Positions 8,867-18,123 of a stretch of 64,000 nt of DNA are shown here, one piece after another. Position 1 is the stretch's first letter. Each line of letters begins with the position of its first letter. Below the pieces are notes generated by a model, which had not been told where the DNA came from, ran no database searches, and saw nothing but the letters and a program-made list of their open reading frames with translations. Position numbers and translations under genes: made by a program. Origin of the DNA: JAAURB01 sp049647265 (GTDB lineage: Bacteria > Cyanobacteriota > Cyanobacteriia > Cyanobacteriales > Microcoleaceae); contig JBARXJ010000071.1 in NCBI GenBank assembly GCA_049647265.1, forward strand, positions 124,001-188,000. Reading direction: 5' to 3'.

Positions 8867-11779
8867 ATGCAACCAACTGACCCTAATCTCTTTACCGATA
8901 AAGCCTGGGAAGCCATTGTTAAGTCTCAAGATGTCGCCCGCCGCTTCCAAAACCAGCAACTCGATGTAGAACATTTGATGATTTCATTGCTAGAACAAAA
9001 TGGACTAGCGAGTCAGATTTTATTGAAAGCAGGCGTAGATCCCGACCAACTGACGCAGCAATTAGAAGCCTTTACCAAGCGTCAACCGAAAGTTGGAACG
9101 ATTGACCATTTATATTTAGGTCGAGAGTTGGATATCTTACTCGATGAGGCAGCGGCAGTTCAAGAAGCTTGGGATGATGAATATATTTCTATTGAACATA
9201 TTTTAGTGGCGTTTACAGAAGATGAACGCATTGGTCAACGACTCTTCAACCCAACTCCACAAGCCACACCTCCCAGACGACCTGGACGACCTGGGTTTGA
9301 CCGTCCGGCCCCGGCAACTCGTCCAACTCCACCCGTTCTGACTCGCCAGAAATTAGAAGCCGCCATTAAAGGGGTTCGAGACAGTTCCAAAGTCGAAAAA
9401 CAAACTCAAGAACAAATACAAGACACTGAAACCTCAGAAAGCAGTTATGAAGCCTTAGAGAAATACGGCAGAGATTTAACTGAACAAGCGAAAAATGGTA
9501 AGTTAGATCCGGTGATTGGTCGCGATGAAGAAATCCGCCGCGTGATTAGTTGTTTATCCCGTCGAACTAAAAATAATCCGGTGTTAATTGGGGAACCGGG
9601 TGTGGGTAAAACGGCGATCGCAGAAGGTTTGGCCCAACGAATTGTGAATGGGGATGTACCGGAATCTTTAAAAAATCGGCAATTAATTTCCTTGGATATG
9701 GGGAGTTTAATTGCGGGGGCAAAATATCGCGGAGAATTTGAAGAACGTTTGCGATCGGTTTTGCGGGAAGTGACTCACTCTGAGGGGCAAATTGTCTTAT
9801 TTATTGATGAATTACATACCGTTGTCGGGGCAGGTTCAAGCGGTTCTAGTGGGTCGGGAATGGATGCCGGGAATTTACTTAAACCGATGTTAGCCCGTGG
9901 GGAATTACGCTGTATTGGGGCGAGTACGTTAGATGAATATCGCAAACATATTGAAAAAGATGCGGCTTTAGAACGACGGTTTCAACAGGTTTATGTCGAT
10001 CAACCGTCTCCGGAGGATACTATTTCTATTTTACGGGGTTTAAAAGATCGCTACGAACGGCATCATGGGGTGAAAATTACTGATTCTGCTTTAGTTGCTG
10101 CTGCGGTTTTATCCAGTCGGTATATTAGCGATCGCTTTTTACCAGATAAAGCGATTGATTTAGTCGATGAGGCTGCCGCCCAACTCAAGATGGAAATTAC
10201 TTCCAAACCGATGGAATTAGAACAGATCGATCGGCGGTTAATGCAGTTGGAAATGGAGAAACTGTCGATTGAAGGAGAAAGCAAAGGGAACGGCAATAGA
10301 GGAACCGATGTGGGCGTTAATGTACGCTTACAAGGGATTCAACAAGAAGTCGAAACCCTGAAAATAAAACAAACGAAGTTAGCCTCTCAATGGAAAGGGG
10401 AAAAAGAATTACTCGATGGAATTAATAGTTTAAAACAGGAAGAAGAAAAACTGCGGGTTCAAATTGAACAAGCCGAACGAGATTATGATTTGAATAAAGC
10501 TGCCCAATTAAAGTATGGTCGTTTAGAACAGGTTCATCGCGATCGCGAAGCCAAAGAAGCCGAACTGTTAAAATTACAAGCCCAAGGATCGACGCTATTA
10601 CGAGAACAGGTCACAGAAGCTGATATTGCTGCAATTGTTGCCAAATGGACGGGTATTCCGGTGAATCGCTTGTTAGAGTCAGAACGACAAAAATTATTAC
10701 AACTCGAAAGCCATCTGCATCAACGGGTGATTGGACAACAGGAGGCTGTATCCGCCGTTTCTGCGGCCATCAGACGGGCGCGGGCAGGTATGAAAGATCC
10801 CGGTCGTCCGATTGGTTCTTTCCTGTTCATGGGGCCGACAGGGGTCGGTAAAACAGAATTAGCGCGAGCCTTGGCGGAGTTTTTGTTTGATAGCGAAGAG
10901 GCCCTGATTCGGATTGATATGTCCGAGTATATGGAAAAACACGCCATTTCTCGGTTGGTGGGGGCACCTCCTGGGTATATTGGCTATGACGAAGGTGGAC
11001 AACTGTCTGAGGCGGTTCGTCGTCATCCTTATTCGGTGATTTTGTTTGATGAAGTTGAAAAAGCCCATCCGGATGTATTTAATATCTTATTGCAGGTGTT
11101 AGATGATGGTCGGATTACGGATTCTCAAGGACGAAAAGTGGATTTCCGTAATACGGTGATTGTCATGACCAGTAATATTGGTGGTGAACATATTTTAGAT
11201 GTGGCAGGGGATGATTCTCGCTATGAAGAAATGTATCGGCGAGTGATGTCGGCTTTGCGATCGCATTTCCGCCCAGAATTTTTAAATCGTGTGGATGATA
11301 CAATATTGTTCCATCCGTTAAGTAAGAAAGAATTACGGCAAATTGTTGGAATTCAAATTAAACGTTTACAGCGGTTATTAGCCGATCAAAAAATTAAGAT
11401 TGAGTTATCTCAAACGGCTTTAAATTATGTGGCAGAAACGGGTTACGATCCGGTTTATGGTGCAAGACCGTTAAAACGGGCAATTCAACGAGAACTGGAA
11501 AATCCGATTGCCAACTTATTATTAGAACAGAAGTTTGTCGCCGGAGATAAATTATATGTTAGTCGCACCGAAGAGGGATTAGTGTTTGATTCCAAACCGA
11601 TTTCAGAACCCTCTGCGGCTAAAGTTAAGCCGGATAAAAATAGTGAAAAGGTAGCGACGGCAAAACCGAAAAAATCAGCCGAAACTCCAGTCAAATCAGA
11701 CAATGGAGTAGACGTAGAAGTCTTAGGAGTTGAAGAAATTGTGCCCTCAACCGTTACTTCAATTTCTGCCGATAGCTGA
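8867..11779 (+). CDS. clpB: ATP-dependent disaggregase ClpB (Hsp104 family), long form
   Basis: ClpB extracts polypeptides from aggregates together with the DnaK system encoded just upstream. The order is an N-terminal double Clp repeat (1-145), a Pro/Arg-rich linker (about 125-165) with repeated RRPGRPG-like sequence, AAA1 with Walker A GEPGVGKT near 242, a coiled-coil M domain (about 440-590) carrying a Gly/Asn-rich insert, and AAA2 with Walker A GPTGVGKT near 656. After the family's usual end the chain runs on for about 60 charged residues. The total of 970 compares with 857 in E. coli. Cyanobacteria usually have ClpB1 and ClpB2 and this cannot be assigned with certainty. Confidence 0.96.
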   Translation: MQPTDPNLFTDKAWEAIVKSQDVARRFQNQQLDVEHLMISLLEQNGLASQILLKAGVDPDQLTQQLEAFTKRQPKVGTIDHLYLGRELDILLDEAAAVQEAWDDEYISIEHILVAFTEDERIGQRLFNPTPQATPPRRPGRPGFDRPAPATRPTPPVLTRQKLEAAIKGVRDSSKVEKQTQEQIQDTETSESSYEALEKYGRDLTEQAKNGKLDPVIGRDEEIRRVISCLSRRTKNNPVLIGEPGVGKTAIAEGLAQRIVNGDVPESLKNRQLISLDMGSLIAGAKYRGEFEERLRSVLREVTHSEGQIVLFIDELHTVVGAGSSGSSGSGMDAGNLLKPMLARGELRCIGASTLDEYRKHIEKDAALERRFQQVYVDQPSPEDTISILRGLKDRYERHHGVKITDSALVAAAVLSSRYISDRFLPDKAIDLVDEAAAQLKMEITSKPMELEQIDRRLMQLEMEKLSIEGESKGNGNRGTDVGVNVRLQGIQQEVETLKIKQTKLASQWKGEKELLDGINSLKQEEEKLRVQIEQAERDYDLNKAAQLKYGRLEQVHRDREAKEAELLKLQAQGSTLLREQVTEADIAAIVAKWTGIPVNRLLESERQKLLQLESHLHQRVIGQQEAVSAVSAAIRRARAGMKDPGRPIGSFLFMGPTGVGKTELARALAEFLFDSEEALIRIDMSEYMEKHAISRLVGAPPGYIGYDEGGQLSEAVRRHPYSVILFDEVEKAHPDVFNILLQVLDDGRITDSQGRKVDFRNTVIVMTSNIGGEHILDVAGDDSRYEEMYRRVMSALRSHFRPEFLNRVDDTILFHPLSKKELRQIVGIQIKRLQRLLADQKIKIELSQTALNYVAETGYDPVYGARPLKRAIQRELENPIANLLLEQKFVAGDKLYVSRTEEGLVFDSKPISEPSAAKVKPDKNSEKVATAKPKKSAETPVKSDNGVDVEVLGVEEIVPSTVTSISADS

Positions 11780-11844
11780 GAGATAATCCTAACTCAGGTT
11801 GATTCTCATTGGCAATAGTGTGTAAGGAACTCGGAGTCAGAAGT

Positions 11845-11905
11845 AATTAACAATGGATAATTAACAATTATCAATTATCAATCATCCATTCTCAATTATC
11901 AATTG
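11845..11905. repeat. AT-rich degenerate tandem repeat between clpB and a GNAT gene
   Basis: The units TAATTAACAAT and CAATTATCAAT recur several times with small changes in a stretch of about 60 bp. It lies between the convergent ends of clpB and the minus-strand acetyltransferase gene. Similar repeats are common in cyanobacterial spacers. No function is evident. Confidence 0.6.
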
Positions 11906-11917
11906 ACCTTTTTTTAC

Positions 11918-12532
11918 CTATTGCCTTTGAAGCTGCTTACGCAGAAATAAACGCCTGGGTTGACGAAACACAAGGGTATTCCAATTCCAGTCCACTTCTT
12001 GAAGTTGATAGCCGACGTTATGGTAAAGCTGTCGCGCCCGATGATTATCCTCTAAGACATGAAGATGTAACTCAGAAAATCCCCATTGCTGGGCAATAGA
12101 CTCACAACTGAGTAACAGTTGTCGGCCTACCCCGAGTCGGCGATATTGAGGATGAACTGCGAGATTAGAAATATAAAGGATATGATTTCCAGTTGCCATT
12201 GGCCAGGGAGTACGTAAACGCATTCCGATTTCGACAGTGCCAATAACGACTTCTTTGTTTTCGGACGGGTGTTGGCTAACAGCGGCTAAGCAGAGATAAC
12301 GCTGGGATTTTGTTGCCAGACGTTGACGTAAATCTTCATAAATTCCTAAGCGGAGAATCGGGTAAACCCAAGCTAAAATCCCCTCACGGGAATGAAAACT
12401 GAGGGTCAAGACTTCTGTCAACGCCATTAAGTCCCCGCTTGTTGCCTTGCGGATCTTAAACTGAGAGGAACAAAACTGCCATTGTTCGTTTTGTTGGGAG
12501 TTTACAATCGAGGTCCAGAAAAAAGAATTCAC
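11918..12532 (-). CDS. GNAT-family N-acetyltransferase
   Basis: The product has a GNAT fold beginning at FKIRKATSGDL. The acetyl-CoA-binding segment LAVHPQYRRLGVGRQLL is the classic motif A, followed by motif B residues AQQWGFSELHLHVLEDNHRARQLYHNVGYQ. The substrate cannot be predicted. I chose GTG at 12532 (204 residues). The frame is open to a TTG at 12661 (247 residues), but that extra N-terminus looks non-conserved, so the start is uncertain. It converges on clpB. Confidence 0.85.
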   Translation of the reverse strand: MNSFFWTSIVNSQQNEQWQFCSSQFKIRKATSGDLMALTEVLTLSFHSREGILAWVYPILRLGIYEDLRQRLATKSQRYLCLAAVSQHPSENKEVVIGTVEIGMRLRTPWPMATGNHILYISNLAVHPQYRRLGVGRQLLLSCESIAQQWGFSELHLHVLEDNHRARQLYHNVGYQLQEVDWNWNTLVFRQPRRLFLRKQLQRQ

Positions 12533-12809
12533 AGTTGTGAGTGTGTGATTCAACGTTAACCCATATCTTGTTTGAGTGTGAGTCGCGACCAAGTCACAGG
12601 GACTAGCCCAAAAATGGACATAGATTCGTGATTGGTTGCACCACTTTTTTAACTCTAACAACTCTTTTTCAATCCTGAGTAGACTGCGATCGCAAATTTA
12701 GTCATTACTCACATTGACTATAACTTGACGTAAGCGGTGGATAACTTGTTGTTTGGGGGAATGAATGTGTCAAAATTAGCGTGGGCCGATTGCGATCGCA
12801 AATGTCATC

Positions 12810-14030
12810 ATGTTTGATTTACTGTTAATTAGTCTTCTGGGTTTCTTGGGCAGTTTTGGTCATTGTGCCGGAATGTGTGGCCCGCTGACGGTTGCATTTT
12901 CCCTCTCTCAGGGTACCCCAGAGAATCAAAAACATCCCTGGCAGTTCCATCTGTTGCTGAATGGTGGCCGTATCCTCAGCTATGCCATTGTTGGCTTTGT
13001 AATTGGGGGAGTGGGTTCTGTTCTGATTGCCAGTGGACAAATCGCGGGTGTCGGTAGCGCCGTCCGACGAGGCATTGCTATTTTTACAGGGTTAATGTTA
13101 ATTGGCTTAGGCTTATCCCAGCTTAAACCCGCCTGGTTACCCCATTTACCCGTTTTACATCCTCTATCCCCTAAAGCCTGGCATCACCGTCTTAATCAGG
13201 CAATGATGGCGGTTTCGATGCATCAACGCTGGTGGACTCCCGCAGCATTGGGGTTGGTTTGGGGGTTAATTCCCTGTGGCTTTCTCTATACAGCCCAAAT
13301 TAAAGCGGCTGAAACGGGAAATGGGTTGCAAGGACTATTAACCATGTTGGCGTTTGGTGTGGGAACATTGCCAACGCTATTAGGAGTGGGGATATTTGCC
13401 AGTAAACTCAGTAGTAACCAACGCAGTCAGTTGTATCGTTTAGGCGGATGGCTGACTTTAATCATCGGTATTCTCACATTGTTACGAACCGGAAGTCATG
13501 TTGATTATACCGGACACGCGGCTTTATTCTGTTTGGTCTTGGCTTTAATTGCCCGTCCCCTCAGTCGATTTTTGCCGCAACTGTTACGCTATCGTCGCGC
13601 CTTGGGAGTCGGTGCATTTATCTGTGCTGTGGTGCATACAGGGCAGATGATCGATCATACGTTTAAATGGAATTTAGCGGCGTTTGAATTTATGCTTCCT
13701 CAACAACAATGGGGCATAGGATTAGGAGTTCTAGCATTATTATTGATGACTCCAGCCGCTTTCACCAGTATGAATTGGATGCAACGACGCTTAGGTAAAT
13801 ATTGGCGTAGTCTCCATTTATTAACAGTTCCGGCTTTATTACTGGGAAGTCTTCATATTATTTTTAGCGGATCTCATTACTTAGGTGGATTTGAATTAAC
13901 CGCTTTAAATCGATGGCGTGTGGCAATCTTAATAGTCATTACTCTTGGTGTATTATTAGTGCGATCGCGCCTTGTTTGGTCACTGTTATCTCTAGAGAAA
14001 TTCTATGCCTCTTCCTCTTCATCTCAATAA
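12810..14030 (+). CDS. Fusion of a UreH/SafE-type transmembrane domain and a ferric-reductase-like (MsrQ/YedZ-type) membrane domain
   Basis: The 406-residue polytopic membrane protein has two parts. Residues 1 to about 220 match the UreH/DsbD_2-like 'sulfite exporter TauE/SafE' family, with GFLGSFGHCAGMCGPL at the N-terminus and WGLIPCGFLYTA in mid-domain, each containing the family cysteines. Residues about 230-400 resemble a ferric-reductase-like heme b domain, with paired histidines HTGQMIDH and LHLLTVPALLLGSLH (13 apart). Such proteins are linked to metal handling or thiol/electron transfer across the membrane, but the substrate is unknown. It overlaps the next gene by 26 bp. Confidence 0.82.
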   Translation: MFDLLLISLLGFLGSFGHCAGMCGPLTVAFSLSQGTPENQKHPWQFHLLLNGGRILSYAIVGFVIGGVGSVLIASGQIAGVGSAVRRGIAIFTGLMLIGLGLSQLKPAWLPHLPVLHPLSPKAWHHRLNQAMMAVSMHQRWWTPAALGLVWGLIPCGFLYTAQIKAAETGNGLQGLLTMLAFGVGTLPTLLGVGIFASKLSSNQRSQLYRLGGWLTLIIGILTLLRTGSHVDYTGHAALFCLVLALIARPLSRFLPQLLRYRRALGVGAFICAVVHTGQMIDHTFKWNLAAFEFMLPQQQWGIGLGVLALLLMTPAAFTSMNWMQRRLGKYWRSLHLLTVPALLLGSLHIIFSGSHYLGGFELTALNRWRVAILIVITLGVLLVRSRLVWSLLSLEKFYASSSSSQ

Positions 14031-14478
14031 AAAATTAACCTCGGTTTTAGCCGTCGCGTCCTGTGGTTTGGGATTATTTACAATCACCATTTTCCCAAAA
14101 ATCATTCCCTCTTTTGCCCATACCGTTGAAGTTTCAGGAAATGTTGCCGCTACATTTCACCTTGAACCCAATCATAATCCTAAAGCAGGGGAAACCGCTC
14201 AAGTTTGGTTTGCCTTAACTCGTAAAGGGGGCGAAATCATTCCTTTATCTAAATGTCAGTGTCAACTCTCCATTTATACTGAACCTCGATCCGACACCGC
14301 TCAACCTTTAATGAGTCCTGAACTTGAGGCAATTTCTGCTGAAAAGTATCAAGGTATTCCCGGAACAAATATTGTTTTTCCAGCAACAGGACGGTATCAA
14401 CTCGAGTTAGTAGGAACGCCTAAACAGAGTAATGATTTTCAAGCATTTAAATTTACCTATTCTGTTACGGTTCGTTAA
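14005..14478 (+). CDS. Small exported protein with CxC motif, partner of the UreH/ferric-reductase fusion
   Basis: This 157-residue protein begins with a signal-peptide-like segment ending near the Ala of SFAHTVEV (about residue 36). The mature part looks like a beta-sandwich (FixH/YtkA- or CopC-like in character) with His residues near its N-terminus and a CQC motif near residue 80. Those residues could bind metal or undergo redox, but this is inference. The start lies inside the preceding gene by 26 bp, showing tight coupling to the membrane fusion protein. No experimentally known family is recognised. Confidence 0.75.
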   Translation: MPLPLHLNKKLTSVLAVASCGLGLFTITIFPKIIPSFAHTVEVSGNVAATFHLEPNHNPKAGETAQVWFALTRKGGEIIPLSKCQCQLSIYTEPRSDTAQPLMSPELEAISAEKYQGIPGTNIVFPATGRYQLELVGTPKQSNDFQAFKFTYSVTVR

Positions 14479-14554
14479 TCTGTAAAAAGATCTTAATCCT
14501 TAAACCACAAACCTAAGCTGAATGAATGAGCTGATGCTCATGCCGTTACCCATT

Positions 14555-14584
14555 TTCCCCCCTGTTGTAGGAGGGAATTTTTTT
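14555..14584 (+). terminator. Intrinsic terminator after the UreH-fusion operon
   Basis: A 9-position stem pairs TTCCCCCCT (14555-14563) with AGGAGGGAA (14569-14577), with one mismatch and a 5-nt loop. Seven T residues follow (14578-14584). This is a textbook intrinsic terminator on the plus strand. Confidence 0.85.
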
Positions 14585-14587
14585 AGG

Positions 14588-15206
14588 GTTATTTATTGGG
14601 GAATCCTGATTCATTTTCGATCAATTATTCAAGGAGTTGTTTAATTTTTTAAGCGGTTGAAGTATTCATTACCAAAGTAATTTTAGATTAAAACTTTATA
14701 TCAAAAATATCGGCTATAAAAAATAGTTTTAGGCGATCTAAAAACTACGAATATTATTCATAGTATTGATAGCAAAAAGTATTTATTTAAATCAATACTT
14801 AACTAAATTAGGTAAAGTCTATTCAATATCATCCTCCTCGACAACCCTCTTATAGACAGCGCTATATAGCTTTATTTTTATATTATCTTACCCCTTTATA
14901 CAATTTTTATATAAATCTTTGATAGCAAAACCTTGAGTTAGCCCCGATCAAGTAAAAGTGATTCCGGATTCTATTTTTTTTACTGAATCTTTACAAAGAA
15001 TTGATTATATGTTTACAATTTATTGTTGATAAAAATTGATTTTTTTATTAATCTAAGAATAGATATATTTTGATATATCTAATTATTTCAGTTCACTTCA
15101 ATCCATAATAAAAGTCAGTTCAGTCTTGGTGCATTCAATCGTAGAGCTGTGATTTCAGCTTGAGCGAGTATCATTCACCTGCAATTTTTGCTGTTTTAAA
15201 ACTTCA
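14588..15206. other. Long AT-rich gene-free leader of the RTX glycosidase-like gene
   Basis: About 620 bp of very AT-rich DNA has no supported coding sequence. A hairpin pairs TAGTTTTAG (14724-14732) with CTAAAAACTA (14738-14747), with one bulge. The length and composition suggest a regulated promoter region or a long 5' leader for the exoprotein gene. No specific binding site was recognised. Confidence 0.5.
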
Positions 15207-18014
15207 ATGGAAAATACTACAGACACTTTGACCAACACCAACACTGAATTAACAAATCCTAGTTTAGGGATGGGTTTGAATGGTATTGCGGACTGGAGTA
15301 CCCAGCTTCCGTTTATCGATCACTTCAAAGCATCACGAGTTTGGCTGGGTCATTTATCGGGTCGATGGGGCGGAATAAATGCTTCAGAAATGGATCTAGA
15401 TGATAAAGGTTGGGTGAAATCTCTCCCGGTTGTAGAAGGGCAAGAAAGACCCGTTTCTACCTTGATGTTAAGGGGAATTAATGGACAATATCCAGGAGGT
15501 CGTTATGTGGTTCTTTATGATGGAGAAGGAGAACTTAACTATAAATTTGATGCTGAAGAAATCACCAGTGAGTCAACTCCCGGTCGAGATATCTTAGAAG
15601 TCACACCAGGAGAAGGTGGTATCTATCTAGAAATTGCTAGTACTGACCCCAATAATACAGGGGATTATCTCCGCAATATTCGAGTCATTCGCGAAGATCA
15701 ATTACCCTTATACGAAGCTGGGGCAACTTTTAATCCAGACTGGATCGAAAAAATCGAAGACTTCCGTAGTTTGCGGTTTATGGACTGGATGGATACAAAC
15801 GGTTCAGATCAGCAACATTGGGAAGACAGACCCCAGATTGATAATGCCTCTTGGGGAGACGGTTGGGATGGGGGAGTTCCGTTAGAAGTGATGATCGATC
15901 TGGCAAACCAAGTCAATGCCGATCCTTGGTTTAACATCCCCCACAAAGCCACAGACGATTATATCCGTAATTTTGCCGAAGTCGTTAAAGAACAGCTTGA
16001 TCCGCGTTTAGAAGCTAATATAGAATTCTCAAACGAAGTATGGAACTGGGGTTTCTCCCAATCCAAATACGCCGAGGCAGCGGCTGAGGAACGCTGGGGA
16101 GAGGAAGTTCGAGGGGGGTGGATGCAATGGTACGGAATGCGTTCAGCCCAAATGGCAGATACTTTTACCGAGGTATTCGGGGAGGAAGCCGATCAACGCT
16201 TACAACTCACTATCGCCACACAAACCCGTTATAAAGGCCTCCAGGAGTATCTACTCAACGCTCCAGATTGGGTTGCAGAAGGAAATGAAGCCCCCTACAC
16301 TCGTTTCGATAACTACGCCATAACGGGCTATTTTAGCGGGGATTTAGGAAAGGCAAAAAATGTTGAAACGGTTAAATCTTGGTTTAACGATCCCGATGGT
16401 GGCTTTGAAAAAGCCATTCAGCAACTCCAAGATGGTTCAGTTTTGGGGGAAGGAGATTCTGTTGAAGCGACCATTGCCGACTTCCACTATCACGGCGAAG
16501 TAGCGGCTGAATATGGCTTAGAAATGGTTGTCTATGAAGGGGGGACTCACGTTGTCGGTGTGCCAGGACGCAACGAGGCGGGAGAATGGGTTAACGTAGT
16601 GAATGACCCGGAAATGACGGAATTTTTTATTGAATTAAACCGTCGTCCGGAAATGGCAGATCTCTATCAACAAGTTTTAGACGGTTGGAAAGCAGCCGGA
16701 GGGACCTTATTTGCTCACTTTGTTGATGTGGGCCGTGCGTCTAAATGGGGAAGTTGGGGCGCTTTGTCTCATCTAGAAGACTCTACTCCCCGTTGGGATG
16801 CCATTACGGAGTTTAATCAAACCAATACCAGTTGGTGGGAAACTCGCAACGTTAATACATTTAGAAATGGGTTGTCATTAGAAGGGGATGAAACAGATAA
16901 TACTTTAACTGGCGGTGCTGAAGAAGATTACTTGGCTGGTAAGGATGGTAATGATACCCTTTCGGGTGGCTTACGAAATGATGGACTCAACGGCGGCAAT
17001 GGCAATGATAGTTTGTTGGGTGGGTCAGGAGATGATTACCTTGGTGGCGGATCGGGTGATGATATCCTCAAAGGGGGGCAAGGTAACGATCTTTTAGAGG
17101 GAGGAGATAACAGCGATCGCCTTTTTGGTCAGGCTGGAGATGATATTCTTAACGGGGGTTTAGACCGCGATATTCTACGGGGTGCAACTGGAGATGATAC
17201 CCTCAATGGAGAGGAAGGAAACGATCGCCTATTTGGAGATGCAGGAGTAGATAATCTCAATGGGGGTGAGGGTAATGATTTCCTACGCGGCGGTACAGAA
17301 GATGATATTCTTTTCGGGGAGAGTGGTAATGATGTTTTGCGAGGAGATGACGGTAACGATGTCTTAGATGGCGGAGTTGAGGATGATCGTTTATTGGGAG
17401 ATGCAGGAGAGGATACTCTCAATGGTGGAGAGGGTAATGATACGATGATTGGGGGAACAGATGCTGACCAACTGATGGGGGGATCGGGAGATGATCTTCT
17501 CCGGGGACAAGGGGGAACAGACATTCTCACAGGTGGAGAAGGTAACGATAACCTCAATAGCGGTGGCGGTCGTGATACCCTGACGGGTGGGGTTGGAAAT
17601 GATACCCTCAACGGTAGCAGTGGTCATGATATCCTCACTGGGGTTGATCCAGAAGCTGTTAACCCAGGACAAGGAGAAATCGATCATTTAATAGGTGGGC
17701 CTGGTCAGGATCAATTTTATCTTGGAGATACTCATCAGGCTTATTATGATGATGACAGTGTGAATGACTATGCCTTAATTGAAGGTTTTGAGGTGGATCT
17801 AGATACTATCTATCTTCACGGTAATATCGCCGACTATGAGTTACAACCAATAGAGGGTGAGTTAGCCGCCGGAGTCGGTATTTTCTTGACTCAAAGTGAA
17901 CTGGTGGGTGAAGCTGAAGGGGTTAGTGAGAGTGAATTAGTGGGTGTTATTTCTGGTGTAACCGGATCAGATATCGATCTGGCGGGAAGTCAGTTTGTGT
18001 TTGTTAATTCTTAA
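15207..18014 (+). CDS. Secreted RTX protein with glycosidase-like N-terminal domain
   Basis: The 935-residue protein has a clan GH-A-like barrel at about residues 20-560, then roughly 260 residues of calcium-binding RTX nonapeptides (GGxGxDxLx, 16910-17690), and a C-terminal cap. Candidate catalytic glutamates are Glu277 in SNEVWNW and Glu444 in VYEGGTH, spaced as acid/base and nucleophile would be. There is no N-terminal signal peptide. RTX repeats at the C-terminus indicate type I secretion. No transporter genes lie in this window. The substrate is unknown; an extracellular polysaccharide is a reasonable guess. Confidence 0.82.
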   Translation: MENTTDTLTNTNTELTNPSLGMGLNGIADWSTQLPFIDHFKASRVWLGHLSGRWGGINASEMDLDDKGWVKSLPVVEGQERPVSTLMLRGINGQYPGGRYVVLYDGEGELNYKFDAEEITSESTPGRDILEVTPGEGGIYLEIASTDPNNTGDYLRNIRVIREDQLPLYEAGATFNPDWIEKIEDFRSLRFMDWMDTNGSDQQHWEDRPQIDNASWGDGWDGGVPLEVMIDLANQVNADPWFNIPHKATDDYIRNFAEVVKEQLDPRLEANIEFSNEVWNWGFSQSKYAEAAAEERWGEEVRGGWMQWYGMRSAQMADTFTEVFGEEADQRLQLTIATQTRYKGLQEYLLNAPDWVAEGNEAPYTRFDNYAITGYFSGDLGKAKNVETVKSWFNDPDGGFEKAIQQLQDGSVLGEGDSVEATIADFHYHGEVAAEYGLEMVVYEGGTHVVGVPGRNEAGEWVNVVNDPEMTEFFIELNRRPEMADLYQQVLDGWKAAGGTLFAHFVDVGRASKWGSWGALSHLEDSTPRWDAITEFNQTNTSWWETRNVNTFRNGLSLEGDETDNTLTGGAEEDYLAGKDGNDTLSGGLRNDGLNGGNGNDSLLGGSGDDYLGGGSGDDILKGGQGNDLLEGGDNSDRLFGQAGDDILNGGLDRDILRGATGDDTLNGEEGNDRLFGDAGVDNLNGGEGNDFLRGGTEDDILFGESGNDVLRGDDGNDVLDGGVEDDRLLGDAGEDTLNGGEGNDTMIGGTDADQLMGGSGDDLLRGQGGTDILTGGEGNDNLNSGGGRDTLTGGVGNDTLNGSSGHDILTGVDPEAVNPGQGEIDHLIGGPGQDQFYLGDTHQAYYDDDSVNDYALIEGFEVDLDTIYLHGNIADYELQPIEGELAAGVGIFLTQSELVGEAEGVSESELVGVISGVTGSDIDLAGSQFVFVNS

Positions 18015-18123
18015 TTAATAGGGAATTTGGGTAGGGAGAATAGTTGTATTCGCTGCTATTACTGAGCGTTAATCCATTAACTCTCTGCCCTGATAAAATT
18101 GTAGGGATGCGTTATTAATATAC

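Noticed and set aside
17129..17611. 160-codon minus-strand frame rich in Pro/Ser/Arg
   Set aside because: It is the antisense of the RTX repeats; the repeated composition simply mirrors GGxGxDxLx coding.
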